Origin: Gammaproteobacteria bacterium
GTDB taxonomy: Bacteria > Pseudomonadota > Gammaproteobacteria > Steroidobacterales > Steroidobacteraceae
Length of the DNA stretch: 43,234 bases
Reading direction: 5' to 3'
NCBI GenBank assembly: GCA_028870705.1
Contig: JAGWPD010000222.1
Location: 1-43,234 of the forward strand
Shown here: positions 8,163 to 18,811 of the stretch, in pieces
Layout: every line of letters begins with the position of its first letter
Position numbering within the stretch: position 1 is the stretch's first letter
Program-made: the position numbers and the translations under genes
The notes under the pieces: generated by a model
The model's database searches: none
What the model was told of the DNA's origin: nothing
What the model saw: only the letters and a program-made list of their open reading frames with translations

Positions 8163-8616
8163 CGCGGCGCGAGTGCACCAGCAGCGGCAGCAACAGCGCC
8201 AGGCCAAGGGCCCAGTGCAGCACGGCGAGCGCTGGCTGGAACTCCGCGCTGGTCACGAACAACTGCGCGCAGCCGGCGACGACCAGGACCGCGAGCAGGA
8301 ACGTCAGCAGCCAGCCGCTGGCGATGCGCCGCCCGCTGCCGGCCGCGCCGGCATGTCGTCCAGCGAACCAGCCCAGCAGGAACAGCGCCAGCAGCGCCAT
8401 CACCCCGTGCGCCAACACTACCGGCGCCTCGAGCGGATGCCGGACGATGCCGAATTCGTCGGCTTGCGCGAACAGGTAGTGCAGCGCCAGCCAGAGCGCG
8501 CCGCTCAGCCACAGCGCCGCCAGCGTCGCCAGCAGCGCCGCACTGATGCGGCGCGACAGGCGGGCACCGTACTCGCCGGCAAACTCGGCGGAAATCCTGC
8601 CGACGCGCCGGATCAT
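8047..8616 (-). CDS. Four-TM, His-containing integral membrane protein (possible heme/DUF4405-like)
   Basis: Four hydrophobic segments with His near membrane boundaries (LALHYLF, VVLAHGV, VLHWALG, LLVHSRR); ATGA overlap with the upstream FMN-binding gene. Confidence 0.6.
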   Translation of the reverse strand: MIRRVGRISAEFAGEYGARLSRRISAALLATLAALWLSGALWLALHYLFAQADEFGIVRHPLEAPVVLAHGVMALLALFLLGWFAGRHAGAAGSGRRIASGWLLTFLLAVLVVAGCAQLFVTSAEFQPALAVLHWALGLALLLPLLVHSRRASAASRERAANGAAHGPGPQPLRQGGPRGAGRRHSVRS

Positions 8617-9185
8617 CCGGGCGCACCCGCTCCGTCCCGCAGCAGCAGCTGCCACAGCGCCGCCAGGTAGCGCACGCCGGCGGTCAGGTGCTCGCAGGAG
8701 AGCGTCGCGCCCGCGATGTTGCGGATATCGATCGCCGGACGGAGCGTGGCGCCATTGCTCCGATGGGCGAATTGCGCGCGCCAGGCGGCGTTGCGCACTT
8801 CGCCGCCGTGGCTTTCGCGGTAGCTCATGATCTCGGGTGCGCGCAGGCTGCCATCCGCGTTGATGCCAAGCGCGTAGTCGATGAAATCCTGCCGGCCGAC
8901 CACTTCATCGGTGAAGAAGAATCCCAGTTCACCATCGCGCCCGAACACGCGCCAGGCGGCGAGCCTGCCGCGCGCCGGCTGGACGCCGGCCAACGCGGCG
9001 ATGGCCTTGAGCTGCGCCGCGGTCGGCTGCAGCGCGACGGCGGCGAAGCGCAGCGCGTCCGGGAAGATCGCCCGCTGCGCATCCGCCAGTGAGAGGTAAT
9101 CCGCGGCAATGACGGCAGGCGCAGGCGCAAGCAAAGCGAATGCGCATCCGCTCGCGAGCTGCCAGGAACGCCGATCAGAATGCAT
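8613..9185 (-). CDS. Secreted FMN-binding domain protein
   Basis: Signal peptide; C-terminal RNIAGATLSCEHLTAGVR resembles the flavinylation site of FMN-binding/RnfG-like domains. Confidence 0.75.
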   Translation of the reverse strand: MHSDRRSWQLASGCAFALLAPAPAVIAADYLSLADAQRAIFPDALRFAAVALQPTAAQLKAIAALAGVQPARGRLAAWRVFGRDGELGFFFTDEVVGRQDFIDYALGINADGSLRAPEIMSYRESHGGEVRNAAWRAQFAHRSNGATLRPAIDIRNIAGATLSCEHLTAGVRYLAALWQLLLRDGAGAPG

Positions 9186-10533
9186 AACCCAGGCCCAGGT
9201 CGAAGCGGTCGCCGGCGCTCCCGCCGCTCACATCCACATAGTCGGTCTTGAATACGACGCCGGGCGCGAACTCCAGCTGCACGCCGGCGGTATACGCCGT
9301 CTGGTCCGCGCGCGCCGGCGGCGGCGTGCCGGAACCGGAGGCCGCGTATCCGGAGCCGGTGTTGAAGCGTTCGACACGCGCGAACGGGATGAGCGGCCAC
9401 GAGCGACCCACGCGACCCCGCCAGGCGGCTTCGAGATAGGCGCCGTAGAAATCCTCGGGCACCAGCGTCGCATCGTCCAGCTGCGCGGCAAGTGCCGCAT
9501 TCAGCGCCGCCGTGCCCGAGATATGGCCGCGCGCGTACAGCGCCGCCAGGTCCCAGGCGCCAGGCTGCCAGCGCGCGTGGCCTTCCCAGAGCAGCACGCG
9601 GCTGCCGGGCATGCCCGGCTGGCGCTGCGAGGCGCCGCCGCCGAATACCGAGGCGCCGAGGCGCAGGCCGGGGATGCCGGTGTAGTTAGCCGCGAGATAC
9701 GCGGAGGGTTGCGCGGCGCGCGCCAGCGCCAGTTCCTGGTGGATCGAGCCGAGCGGCGATTGCGTTCCGGCGCTGGAAGCGGGGTCCCACTTCGACAGGT
9801 TGAAGCCCGTGGTCACGCCGGCGTCCCAGCGCAGCCCGCGGGTCGTGTTGCCCTGGAAGCCCACGCCGCCTTCGCGCCACGTACTGGGTATGATCTCGGT
9901 CTCGACGATATTGCGGAACACGCCGTAGTAGCGGGTCGGTTCGTGGTTCTCATTGAGCAGACCGCTCGGGATCAGGAACAGCCCGGCGCGCACGCGGGCC
10001 GCGCCGTTGAGCTCGTGCTCGATGTAGGCCTGCTCGATCGCGACCTCGCCCGGGTCGCCCGCCGATGAGACTGCATGTTCGATCTCGAGCTCGCTCTCGA
10101 GGCGGGTCCGTTCATCGAACCGGTAACCGGTGCCGATGACGAAGCGACCGAGGTCCGCGCGCGCCGCCGAAGGATCCTCGCTCGGGCGCGTGTAGTTGAG
10201 CTCGCCATAGCCGAACCAGGTCAGCGCTGGCCGCGCCTCCGTCGCGCCGGGGGGTAGCGCACTCGAGGCGCCATCTGCGGTTGCCGCGCCGGCTGGATTC
10301 GCCGCAGCGGCTGCGGACGCGGCAGGCTTGGCGGCCGCAGCGTCGCTGGCCCGCATCTGCGCCAGTTGTGCCTTCAGTTCCTGCAGCTCGGACTCCAGAG
10401 TCGCGACCCTGGCCTCTAGCCCGGTGGCAGTCGCCGCATGGACTGGAATAGACGTGTTGATGACGGCGAGCCCGAGGGCCACCACCAATAGACATCTTTG
10501 ACTAATCAGCTGCTTACGCGGGAAATCTGTCAT
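9175..10533 (-). CDS. Outer membrane porin (coiled-coil plus beta-barrel)
   Basis: Signal peptide, coiled coil LEARVATLESELQELKAQLAQM, beta-barrel with FGYGELNYTRP and C-terminal DRFDLGLGYAF ending in aromatic F. Confidence 0.75.
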   Translation of the reverse strand: MTDFPRKQLISQRCLLVVALGLAVINTSIPVHAATATGLEARVATLESELQELKAQLAQMRASDAAAAKPAASAAAAANPAGAATADGASSALPPGATEARPALTWFGYGELNYTRPSEDPSAARADLGRFVIGTGYRFDERTRLESELEIEHAVSSAGDPGEVAIEQAYIEHELNGAARVRAGLFLIPSGLLNENHEPTRYYGVFRNIVETEIIPSTWREGGVGFQGNTTRGLRWDAGVTTGFNLSKWDPASSAGTQSPLGSIHQELALARAAQPSAYLAANYTGIPGLRLGASVFGGGASQRQPGMPGSRVLLWEGHARWQPGAWDLAALYARGHISGTAALNAALAAQLDDATLVPEDFYGAYLEAAWRGRVGRSWPLIPFARVERFNTGSGYAASGSGTPPPARADQTAYTAGVQLEFAPGVVFKTDYVDVSGGSAGDRFDLGLGYAF

Positions 10534-10565
10534 CAGCGTGGACTCCATTCGGGCTCTGTTGCGAA

Positions 10566-10580
10566 TGAGAATGATTCTTA
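10566..10580. promoter_or_regulatory. Candidate Fur box TGAGAATGATTCTTA
   Basis: 7-1-7 inverted repeat close to the TGATAAT-N-ATTATCA consensus, in the short divergent gap between porin and apbE. Confidence 0.6.
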
Positions 10581-10593
10581 CTAAGATTAACCC

Positions 10594-11364
10594 ATGTGTC
10601 AAGAACGGGTGGTCGCTCGGCTACGTCAGGCGATGGGAACGCTCATTGCGCTGGAGGCCCGCGCGCCAGACACCGCTACGGCAGAGCGGGCCGTCGATGC
10701 TGGCTACGCGGCCGTTCAATGCGTCGATCGGCTGCTGCACCCCACGCGTCGCGGCAGCGAGCTGGCCCTGCTGAATGGTTCGCCCCCAGGCACGCGCCGG
10801 CACCTGGACCCGTGGACGGCCTTCCTCCTGCGGCTTTGCCGCGAACTGTGCCTGCAGTCCGACGGGATCTTCGAACCCGCGCTGCCCGGCCAGGGTTCGA
10901 TCCGCGACTGGGAACCGCTCGGGAGCCGCGGCGTTTGGCTGCGCCGCCGAGCGCGCATCGACCTCGGCGGCATCGCCAAGGGCTACGCGATCGACCAGGC
11001 GATTGCGGCCATGCGCAGGGCGGGCGCGCATGCCGGCCTCGCCAACGCCGGCGGCGATCTGCGGGTATACGGAGCGACGTGCTGGCAGGTCATGTGGCGC
11101 AACCCGCGCGGAAACCCGCACGAGTTGTCGCTGCGCAATCTCGCGCTGGCCGCCAGTGGCGACAGTGGCGAAGCGCAGCCGAACGAACATCGCGGCTACT
11201 ACCGGCGCGGTGAACGCGCGCGCCCCGCTCCACCGCGCGCGACCGCGGTCATCGCGCCGAGCGCCGCACTCGCCGACGCCCTGACCAAGGTGCAGATGTT
11301 TGCCGCGCCGGCGCGCGCCGCCGCGCTGCTGGCGCGCTATCGCGCCCGCGCCCTCAGGCCCTGA
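10594..11364 (+). CDS. apbE: FAD:protein FMN transferase (ApbE family)
   Basis: [29 protein letters not shown] and [12 protein letters not shown] motifs. Confidence 0.85.
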   Translation: MCQERVVARLRQAMGTLIALEARAPDTATAERAVDAGYAAVQCVDRLLHPTRRGSELALLNGSPPGTRRHLDPWTAFLLRLCRELCLQSDGIFEPALPGQGSIRDWEPLGSRGVWLRRRARIDLGGIAKGYAIDQAIAAMRRAGAHAGLANAGGDLRVYGATCWQVMWRNPRGNPHELSLRNLALAASGDSGEAQPNEHRGYYRRGERARPAPPRATAVIAPSAALADALTKVQMFAAPARAAALLARYRARALRP

Positions 11365-12622
11365 CCTGCCCCGACCCGCGCACCACGTACTTGTAGCTGG
11401 TGAGCTGCTCGACGCCGACTGGTCCGCGGGCATGGAAACGATCGGTGGAAATGCCGATCTCGGCGCCCATGCCGAACTCGCCGCCATCGGCGAACTGCGT
11501 CGAAGCGTTGTGGAGCACGATCGCACTGTCGACGCGTGCGAGAAAACGCTCGGCGCTCGCGCCATTGGCCGTGACGATCGATTCGGTATGCGACGAGCCG
11601 TAGCGGGCGATGTGCGCGATCGCGCCGTCGACCCCGTCGACGAATGCCGCCGCGATGATCGCATCCAGGTATTCCGTGTACCAATCCTGTTCGCCGGCAG
11701 CGCGGATCCTGGCATCGCCCAGTTGTGCGCGCAGGCCGGCGTCCGCGCGCACCTCGCAGCCGGCCTCCAGCAGCGCTGCGACCAGCAACTGCGTCAGCGC
11801 CGCCGGCGCGCCGCGATCGATCAGCAGCGTCTCGGCCGCCCCGCACACGCCGGTACGACGGAGCTTCGAATTGAGCACGATCGCGCGCGCCATCTGCGGG
11901 TCCGCGTCGCGGTCCACATACACGTGGCAATTGCCCTCGAGGTGACCGATCACCGGCACCCGCGCCTCGGCCTGCACGCGCGCGACCAGACTCCGGCCGC
12001 CGCGCGGCACCAGCACGTCGATGTAGTCGCGCATGCCACCAAGCATCTCGCCGACCGCGGCGCGATCAGCGGTCGGCACGAGCTGGATGCACTCGGCGGC
12101 CAGCCCCGCGGCTGCGAGGCCGGCGCGCAGGCACGCGTGGATGGCCGCGTTCGAGCGGCCGCTCTCCGAGCCGCCGCGCAGGATCGCCGCGTTGCCCGAC
12201 TTGAGGCAGAGCGCGCCGGCATCGGCCGTGACGTTCGGGCGGCTCTCATAAATGATGCCCACTACTCCCAACGGAACCAACACTCGTTGTATGCGCAGCG
12301 CATTCGGCCGCGTCCATTCCGCGGCCACCTTGCCGAGCGGATCTGGCAGCTGCGCCACCTGTTCGAGGCCGAGGGCCATCGCCTCGACACGTGGCTCATC
12401 GAGCTGCAACCGGTCGAGGAGCGCCGCCCCCAGGCCCGCCGCGCGCGCCCCGGCGACGTCAGCTGCATTGGCTGCCAGTATCGCGCCGCGCTGTGCACGC
12501 AGCGCGGCCGCCGCGCCCAGCAGCGCGCGGTTCCTGGTCGCCTCATCCGCCTGTGCGAGCTGAGCCGCCGCCGATACCGCGGCCTGCCCCATCGATTTCA
12601 TCAATGCCGCGATTTCATTCAT
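11354..12622 (-). CDS. proA: Gamma-glutamyl phosphate reductase
   Basis: [60 protein letters not shown] motifs. Confidence 0.95.
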   Translation of the reverse strand: MNEIAALMKSMGQAAVSAAAQLAQADEATRNRALLGAAAALRAQRGAILAANAADVAGARAAGLGAALLDRLQLDEPRVEAMALGLEQVAQLPDPLGKVAAEWTRPNALRIQRVLVPLGVVGIIYESRPNVTADAGALCLKSGNAAILRGGSESGRSNAAIHACLRAGLAAAGLAAECIQLVPTADRAAVGEMLGGMRDYIDVLVPRGGRSLVARVQAEARVPVIGHLEGNCHVYVDRDADPQMARAIVLNSKLRRTGVCGAAETLLIDRGAPAALTQLLVAALLEAGCEVRADAGLRAQLGDARIRAAGEQDWYTEYLDAIIAAAFVDGVDGAIAHIARYGSSHTESIVTANGASAERFLARVDSAIVLHNASTQFADGGEFGMGAEIGISTDRFHARGPVGVEQLTSYKYVVRGSGQVRA

Positions 12623-13775
12623 GGCGCAGGATCACCAGGTCGTCGCGGTGGATCAGTTCCTCGCGGCCGCGATATCCGAGCAACGCTTCGATCTCGCCGC
12701 TCCGCCGGCCCAGTATCTTGGCAGTGTCGGCGTCCGAATAGCCGGCGATGCCGCGCGCCACCTCGCGCCCCTCGCCGTCCATGACACTGACCGTGTCACC
12801 CGACTCGAAGCGGCCCAGCGTGCCCGTGACTCCGGCCGGCAGCAGGCTCTTGCCCGCGAGCAGCGCGCGCTTGGCGCCGCCGTCGATGTGCACTGCGCCG
12901 GCGGGCCGCAGCGTGCCGGCAATCCATTGCTTGCGCGCCGCGACCGGAGTCGAGGCCGGCATGAACCAGGTGCAGCGCGCACCGGCTTCGATGCGCTTGA
13001 GCGGATGCCGGTGCCGGCCAGCGGCGATGCACATGTGGCAGCCTGCACCGACGGCGATCCGCGCGGCCGCGATCTTGGTGGCCATGCCACCCGAACCCAT
13101 GTTCGAGGCCGAGCCGCCGCCCATGGCCTCGATCTCGGGCGTGATCTGCGCCACCTGCCCGATGAAGCGGGCGGCGCCGTCGCGATTGGGATCGGCGGTG
13201 TAGAGCCCGTCGACGTCCGACAGCAGCACCAGGCAGTCGGCGCTGGTCATCTGCGCAACGCGCGCCGCCAGGCGGTCATTGTCGCCATAGCGGATCTCGG
13301 CGGTCGCCACGGTGTCGTTCTCGTTGATCACCGGAATCGCGCCCAGCGCGAGCAGTGATTCCAGCGTCGCGCGCGCGTTGAGGTAACGCGTGCGCTGCTC
13401 GCTGTCCTCGAGCGTCAACAGCACCTGCGCGACCGTCACCTCGTGCGCCTCCAGCAGTTCCTTGTAGGCATGCGCCAGGCGGATCTGGCCCACCGCGGCG
13501 GCGGCCTGGCTTTCCTCGAGCCGCAACGCCCCGGTGGCCAGGCCCAGGTGGCGGCGCCCCAGTGCGATCGCGCCCGAGGATACCAGCAACACCAGCTGGC
13601 CGCGGCGGCGCAGCCGCAACAGGTCTTCGACCAGCGACTCCAGCCAGGCGCGATTGAGGCGCCCGCTCCGCGGATCGACCAGCAGCGCGGAGCCCACCTT
13701 GACGACCACGCGCCGGGCGTCGGCCAGGGGGCTGCGCGGCCTGGCGCCGCCGGACTTGTCGGAATGCGTGGTCAA
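12615..13775 (-). CDS. proB: Glutamate 5-kinase with C-terminal PUA domain
   Basis: [43 protein letters not shown] motifs; overlaps proA by 8 bp. Confidence 0.95.
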   Translation of the reverse strand: MTTHSDKSGGARPRSPLADARRVVVKVGSALLVDPRSGRLNRAWLESLVEDLLRLRRRGQLVLLVSSGAIALGRRHLGLATGALRLEESQAAAAVGQIRLAHAYKELLEAHEVTVAQVLLTLEDSEQRTRYLNARATLESLLALGAIPVINENDTVATAEIRYGDNDRLAARVAQMTSADCLVLLSDVDGLYTADPNRDGAARFIGQVAQITPEIEAMGGGSASNMGSGGMATKIAAARIAVGAGCHMCIAAGRHRHPLKRIEAGARCTWFMPASTPVAARKQWIAGTLRPAGAVHIDGGAKRALLAGKSLLPAGVTGTLGRFESGDTVSVMDGEGREVARGIAGYSDADTAKILGRRSGEIEALLGYRGREELIHRDDLVILRHE

Positions 13776-13897
13776 TTGCGGTCAGTACGTAGGAATGACA
13801 CGGGAACTTAAGTGTACCTACGGATTCGCGCCGGCACAGCCTTGGCGGAACATTTGCCGGCCCGCGAGCGGCGCCCACTACAGCGGCGGAGAGCACA

Positions 13898-15337
13898 ATG
13901 GCCGAGGGAACCCCAGCTGCGCAGTCCGGAACGAACTACAACGACCGGGTGGTGCGCCAGTTTGCGCTGATGACGATCGTCTGGGGCGTGGTCGGCATGA
14001 CCGTGGGGTTGCTGCTGGCTGCGCAACTCATCTGGCCGGCGCTGAACTTCGACACGCCGTGGCTGACCTACAGCCGGTTGCGCCCGCTCCACACCAACGC
14101 GGTGATCTTCGCCTTCGGCGGTTCGGCGCTGTTCGCGACCTCTTATTACATCGTACAGCGCACCTGTCATGTGCGGCTGGTCTCGGACCGGCTCGCCGCC
14201 TTCACGTTCTGGGGCTGGCAGCTGGTCATCGTGCTCGCAGCAGTCACGCTGCCGCTCGGCATCACCACCAGCAAGGAATATGCAGAACTCGAGTGGCCAA
14301 TCGATATCCTGATCGCCATCGTGTGGGTGGCGTACGCCTTCGTGTTCATCGGCACGCTGGCGATCCGTCGCGTCAGGCACATCTACGTCGCCAACTGGTT
14401 CTTCGCGGCCTTCATCATCACGGTCGCGGTGCTGCACATCGTCAACAGCGCCGAGATCCCGGTGACGCTGACCAAGTCGTATCCGGTCTACGCGGGCACG
14501 GTCGATGCGATGGTGGAGTGGTGGTACGGCCACAATGCGGTGGGCTTCTTCCTGACCGCCGGGTTCCTCGGGATGATGTACTACTTCGTGCCCAAGCAGG
14601 CCGGCCGGCCGGTGTATTCGTACCGGCTGTCGGTGGTGCACTTCTGGTCGCTGATCTCGATATATATGTGGGCTGGCCCGCACCACCTGCACTACACGAC
14701 GCTGCCCGACTGGGCGCAGTCGCTCGGCATGGTGTTCAGCCTGATGCTGCTCGCCCCATCGTGGGGCGGGATGATCAACGGGATCATGACGCTCTCGGGA
14801 GCGTGGCATAAGCTGCGCACCGATCCGATCCTCAAGTTCCTGATCGTCTCGCTGTCCTTCTACGGCATGTCGACCTTCGAAGGGCCGATGATGTCGATCA
14901 AGACCGTCAACGCGCTCTCGCATTACACCGACTGGACCATCGGCCACGTGCATTCCGGCGCGCTCGGCTGGGTGGCGATGGTCACGATCGGCTGCCTGTA
15001 CGCGCTGATCCCGCGGCTGTACGGCCGCACCAGCATGTGGAGCACGCGCCTGATCGACTGGCACTTCTGGACCACCACCATCGGCATCGTGCTTTACATC
15101 GCCGCGATGTGGATCGCCGGCGTTATGCAGGGCCTGATGTGGCGCTCGACCAATCCGGACGGCACGCTGACCTACACCTTCGTCGAGGCGCTGCAGGCGA
15201 CCCACCCGTTCTACATCGTGCGGCTGTGCGGCGGCGCGCTGGTGCTCGCCGGCATGTTCCTGATGATCTACAACGTGCGCCGCACGCTGCAGGAGCGCGG
15301 CGCGCCGATCGACCAGCCCGTCCTGGCGCCGGCCTGA
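13898..15337 (+). CDS. ccoN: Cytochrome cbb3 oxidase subunit I
   Basis: Heme-copper oxidase motifs [55 protein letters not shown]. Confidence 0.96.
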   Translation: MAEGTPAAQSGTNYNDRVVRQFALMTIVWGVVGMTVGLLLAAQLIWPALNFDTPWLTYSRLRPLHTNAVIFAFGGSALFATSYYIVQRTCHVRLVSDRLAAFTFWGWQLVIVLAAVTLPLGITTSKEYAELEWPIDILIAIVWVAYAFVFIGTLAIRRVRHIYVANWFFAAFIITVAVLHIVNSAEIPVTLTKSYPVYAGTVDAMVEWWYGHNAVGFFLTAGFLGMMYYFVPKQAGRPVYSYRLSVVHFWSLISIYMWAGPHHLHYTTLPDWAQSLGMVFSLMLLAPSWGGMINGIMTLSGAWHKLRTDPILKFLIVSLSFYGMSTFEGPMMSIKTVNALSHYTDWTIGHVHSGALGWVAMVTIGCLYALIPRLYGRTSMWSTRLIDWHFWTTTIGIVLYIAAMWIAGVMQGLMWRSTNPDGTLTYTFVEALQATHPFYIVRLCGGALVLAGMFLMIYNVRRTLQERGAPIDQPVLAPA

Positions 15338-15352
15338 GGGAGTGCGCGGCAA

Positions 15353-15961
15353 GTGAAACACGACATCATCGAAAAACGCGTCGGACTGCTCGCGGTGCTG
15401 ATCGCGCTGGTGATCAGCGTCGGCGGCCTGGTGGAGATCGTGCCGCTGTACCTGTCGGGACAGGTCACCAAGCCCGCGCCCGGAATCATGCCGTTGAGCG
15501 CGCTCGCCCTCGAGGGCCGCGACATCTACGTGCGCGAGGGCTGCTACAACTGCCACTCGCAGATGATCCGCCCGCTGCGCGGCGAGACCGAGCGCTATGG
15601 GCACTACTCGGTGGCCGGCGAATCGGTGTACGACCATCCGTTCCAGTTCGGCTCGAAGCGCACCGGGCCCGACCTGGCCCGCGTCGGCGGCCGCTACTCG
15701 GATGACTGGCATCGCATCCATCTGATGAACCCGCGCGACGTGGTGCCCGAATCCAACATGCCGGGCTTCCCCTGGCTGGCGCGCAACAGGATCGACGCCA
15801 GCATCACGCCGCGCAAGATGCGCGCGCTGCGTGCCGTCGGCGTGCCCTACACCGACGCGCAGATAGCCACCGCCAGCGCCGAGGTCGACGGCCAGACCGA
15901 ACTCACCGCCTTGATCACCTACCTGCAGGGCCTCGGCGTGGCCTCGCAGGGCTGGAAATAA
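15353..15961 (+). CDS. ccoO: Cytochrome cbb3 oxidase subunit II (GTG start)
   Basis: [32 protein letters not shown]; follows ccoN. Confidence 0.95.
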   Translation: MKHDIIEKRVGLLAVLIALVISVGGLVEIVPLYLSGQVTKPAPGIMPLSALALEGRDIYVREGCYNCHSQMIRPLRGETERYGHYSVAGESVYDHPFQFGSKRTGPDLARVGGRYSDDWHRIHLMNPRDVVPESNMPGFPWLARNRIDASITPRKMRALRAVGVPYTDAQIATASAEVDGQTELTALITYLQGLGVASQGWK

Positions 15962-15973
15962 CGGAGGCGGGTC

Positions 15974-16165
15974 ATGCAGAGCACGCAGGAACTGTTCGGA
16001 GCGCTGAGCGGCATCTTCACCGCCGTGCTGATCGTGCTGCTGACCGCCATCACGGCCTGGGCGTGGAGCGCCAGGCGGCGTGACGCCTTCGACGCCGCGG
16101 CCCGCGTGCCACTCGAGGAGGATCCCGGCATCCGCCGGGACGACGATCAGGAGCGCGTGCCGTGA
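15974..16165 (+). CDS. ccoQ: Cytochrome cbb3 oxidase subunit CcoQ
   Basis: Short single-TM protein between ccoO and ccoP. Confidence 0.8.
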   Translation: MQSTQELFGALSGIFTAVLIVLLTAITAWAWSARRRDAFDAAARVPLEEDPGIRRDDDQERVP

Positions 16166-17076
16166 GTCCCGCATTGAGCGCATTCATCATCGTGCTGACC
16201 AGCCTCAACATCGCCGGCGCCGTGTGGCTCATGCTCTCGATGCGCAAGCGGAGCGATCAGGAACCGGCTGCGGGCATGCAGACGACCGAGCACGTGTGGG
16301 ACGGCGACCTGGCGGAATACAACAACCCGCTGCCACGCTGGTGGCTGTGGCTGTTCTTCATCTCGGTGGCCTTCGCGATCGCCTACCTGTTCCTGTACCC
16401 GGGGCTGGGCAACTATGCCGGGCGACTCGGCTGGAGCTCCACCCGCCAGCACGAGGAACAGCAGCACGCGAGCGAGGCGCAGGCGGAAAAGCTGCTGGCG
16501 CACTTTGCCGGCAAGTCGGTGGTGGAACTGCGCAACGATCCGGCGGCGCTGATCGTGGGCCGCAACCTGTTCGCCAACAACTGCGCGCTGTGCCATGGCT
16601 CCGACGGTCACGGCAACCCGGGCTTCCCGAATCTCAGCGACCAGGACTGGCTCTATGGCGGGTCGCCCGTACAGGTCGAGGCGAGCATCGCCGGGGGACG
16701 CGCCGGCGTGATGATTCCGTGGCAGGCGGCGCTCGGGAGCGACGGCGTGGAGAACGTGCTGGCCTACGTGCTGTCGCTGTCCGGGCGCAGCGTGCCGGCG
16801 GGCGATGTCGCAGCGGGCAAGCAGCTGTTCGCCGCCAATTGCGTCGCGTGCCATGGCGAAGACGGCAAGGGCAACCAGGCGATCGGCGCACCGAACCTGA
16901 CCGACCACATCTGGCTCTACGGTGGTTCGGTCGATGCAGTGCGCACTTCGATCGCCAATGGCCGGCAGGGGCAGATGCCGGCGCAGCTCGAGCGGCTGGG
17001 GCCCCAGCGCGTGAAGCTGCTGGCCGCCTACGTGCTGTCGCTGGGCGCGGGCGGGAGCGATGGCGCCGCCCACTGA
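16162..17076 (+). CDS. ccoP: Cytochrome cbb3 oxidase diheme subunit III
   Basis: HVWDGDLAEYNNPLPRWW N-terminus and two CXXCH sites (CALCH, CVACH). Confidence 0.95.
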   Translation: MSPALSAFIIVLTSLNIAGAVWLMLSMRKRSDQEPAAGMQTTEHVWDGDLAEYNNPLPRWWLWLFFISVAFAIAYLFLYPGLGNYAGRLGWSSTRQHEEQQHASEAQAEKLLAHFAGKSVVELRNDPAALIVGRNLFANNCALCHGSDGHGNPGFPNLSDQDWLYGGSPVQVEASIAGGRAGVMIPWQAALGSDGVENVLAYVLSLSGRSVPAGDVAAGKQLFAANCVACHGEDGKGNQAIGAPNLTDHIWLYGGSVDAVRTSIANGRQGQMPAQLERLGPQRVKLLAAYVLSLGAGGSDGAAH

Positions 17077-17422
17077 TACGCGCAGCGAACCGCGCCGGCG
17101 GACGCTCGCGATCGGCGCGGTGCTGTGGGCTTCGTTCCTCGCGGCCTGCGCCGGGACGATGTTCTTTTTCGCGTTCGTGGCCCCGGAAGACCTGCTCGGC
17201 GCCTATGCGGAAAGCGATCACGTCGATCGCATTGGCGTGTACACGCTCGGGTTCCTTGGACTGTGGTGCCTGAGCGCACTGGCCAGTGCGCTGGCGCTCC
17301 ATGTGCACCGGCAGATCGGCGGCGGCATCTCGGCCAACGCTACGCCTGGCGTCACGCCTCGGGGCAAGCCCGGGGACACACCCGGCGGCCCAGCGGACCG
17401 CGCGCCGGGCGCGCAGCCATGA
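17060..17422 (+). CDS. Small two-TM protein, possible cbb3-associated accessory protein
   Basis: Overlaps ccoP end and ccoG start; hydrophobic segments AVLWASFLAACAGTMFFFAFV and VYTLGFLGLWCLSALASALAL. Confidence 0.65.
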   Translation: MAPPTDTRSEPRRRTLAIGAVLWASFLAACAGTMFFFAFVAPEDLLGAYAESDHVDRIGVYTLGFLGLWCLSALASALALHVHRQIGGGISANATPGVTPRGKPGDTPGGPADRAPGAQP

Positions 17423-18804
17423 AGGCGGACACCGCGCCGGCGCCTGCCGATTCGTACTACCAGGCGCACCGGAAGATCTATCCGCGCGAGATCCATGGGC
17501 GCTACGCACGCCTGCGCGCGCTGGCGGTGTGGGTACTGCTCGGCCTGTATTACCTCCTGCCTTGGCTCGACCTGCACGGGCGGCAGGCGGTGCTGTTCGA
17601 CCTGGCCGAGCGCAAGTTCTACATCTTCGGGTTGGTCATGTGGCCGCAGGATTTCATCTTCCTGACCTGGCTGCTGGTGCTGGCGGCGCTGTCGCTGTTC
17701 TTCTTCACTGCGCTCGCCGGCCGGCTGTGGTGCGCCTACGCCTGCCCGCAGACGGTCTGGACCGAGGCCTTCCTGTGGCTCGAACGGCTCGCCGAGGGCT
17801 CGCGCCAGGCGCGCATCAGGCTCGACGCCGCGCCGTGGGGTCCGCGCAAGTTCCTGCGCAAGGCTTCGAAACAGCTGCTGTGGGTGGGCTTCGCGGCCTG
17901 GACGGGTTTCACCTTCGTCGGCTTCTTCACGCCGATCCGCGCGCTGGCCGCGGACGCGCGCGCGCTTGCGCTCAGCCCCTGGGAACTGTTCTGGATCCTG
18001 TTCTATGGCTTCGCCACCTATGGCAATGCCGGCTACCTGCGCGAGCAGGTGTGCAAGTACATGTGCCCCTATGCGCGCTTCCAGAGCGCGATGTTCGACC
18101 AGGATACGATGATCATCACCTACGACGCCTCGCGCGGCGAGCCGCGTGGCTCGCGCCGGCGCGAGGCGCCGCGCGGCGCCGGAGGCCTTGGAGATTGCAT
18201 CGACTGCACCTGGTGCGCGCAGGTCTGCCCGACGGGGATCGACATCCGCAAGGGCCTGCAGATCGAATGCATCGCCTGCGCTGCCTGCATCGACGCCTGC
18301 GACGGCGTCATGGATCGCATCGGCTATCCGCGCGGCCTGGTGCGCTACACCACGCAGCATGCGCTCGACCACGGCACCACGCACGTGCTCAGGCCGCGGG
18401 TCCTCATCTACGGAGCGATCCTCGCGATCCTCGCGGGCGGCTTCGGCCTGGCGCTGACGCTGCGCACGCCGCTCGGCCTGGACGTGATCCGCGACCGCAC
18501 CAGCCTGTTCCGCACCCTCGATGACGGCCGCATCGAGAACGTGTACACGCTCAAGATCCTCAACAAGTCCGAGCAGGCCCGCAAGTTTGCCGTCACGGTC
18601 AGCGGCCCCGGCAAGCTCACGCTCGATCCGGCGCAGCCGGTGGTCAGCGTCGCGTCCGAAGAAGTGTATCCGGTCGTGGTGCGCGTGCAGCGCGAGGCCT
18701 ACGAACCGAATGGTTCCGAGACCATACAGTTCCACATTGCCGCGCGCGACGATCCGCGCGTGACGGCTTCCCACGCCGCCCGGCTCCTCGCTCCCACCAG
18801 GTAG
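17419..18804 (+). CDS. ccoG: Cytochrome c oxidase accessory protein CcoG (FixG/RdxA)
   Basis: CAYACPQTVWTEAF, CKYMCPYARFQ, 4Fe-4S motifs CIDCTWCAQVCP and CIACAACIDAC. Confidence 0.95.
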   Translation: MKADTAPAPADSYYQAHRKIYPREIHGRYARLRALAVWVLLGLYYLLPWLDLHGRQAVLFDLAERKFYIFGLVMWPQDFIFLTWLLVLAALSLFFFTALAGRLWCAYACPQTVWTEAFLWLERLAEGSRQARIRLDAAPWGPRKFLRKASKQLLWVGFAAWTGFTFVGFFTPIRALAADARALALSPWELFWILFYGFATYGNAGYLREQVCKYMCPYARFQSAMFDQDTMIITYDASRGEPRGSRRREAPRGAGGLGDCIDCTWCAQVCPTGIDIRKGLQIECIACAACIDACDGVMDRIGYPRGLVRYTTQHALDHGTTHVLRPRVLIYGAILAILAGGFGLALTLRTPLGLDVIRDRTSLFRTLDDGRIENVYTLKILNKSEQARKFAVTVSGPGKLTLDPAQPVVSVASEEVYPVVVRVQREAYEPNGSETIQFHIAARDDPRVTASHAARLLAPTR

Positions 18805-18811
18805 GCAGCAA

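Noticed and set aside
13776-13897. FNR/FixK (TTGAT-N4-ATCAA) site upstream of ccoN
   Set aside because: Looked for it; only weak partial matches and a 6-bp CGTAGG/CCTACG inverted repeat with a long spacer, not enough to call.
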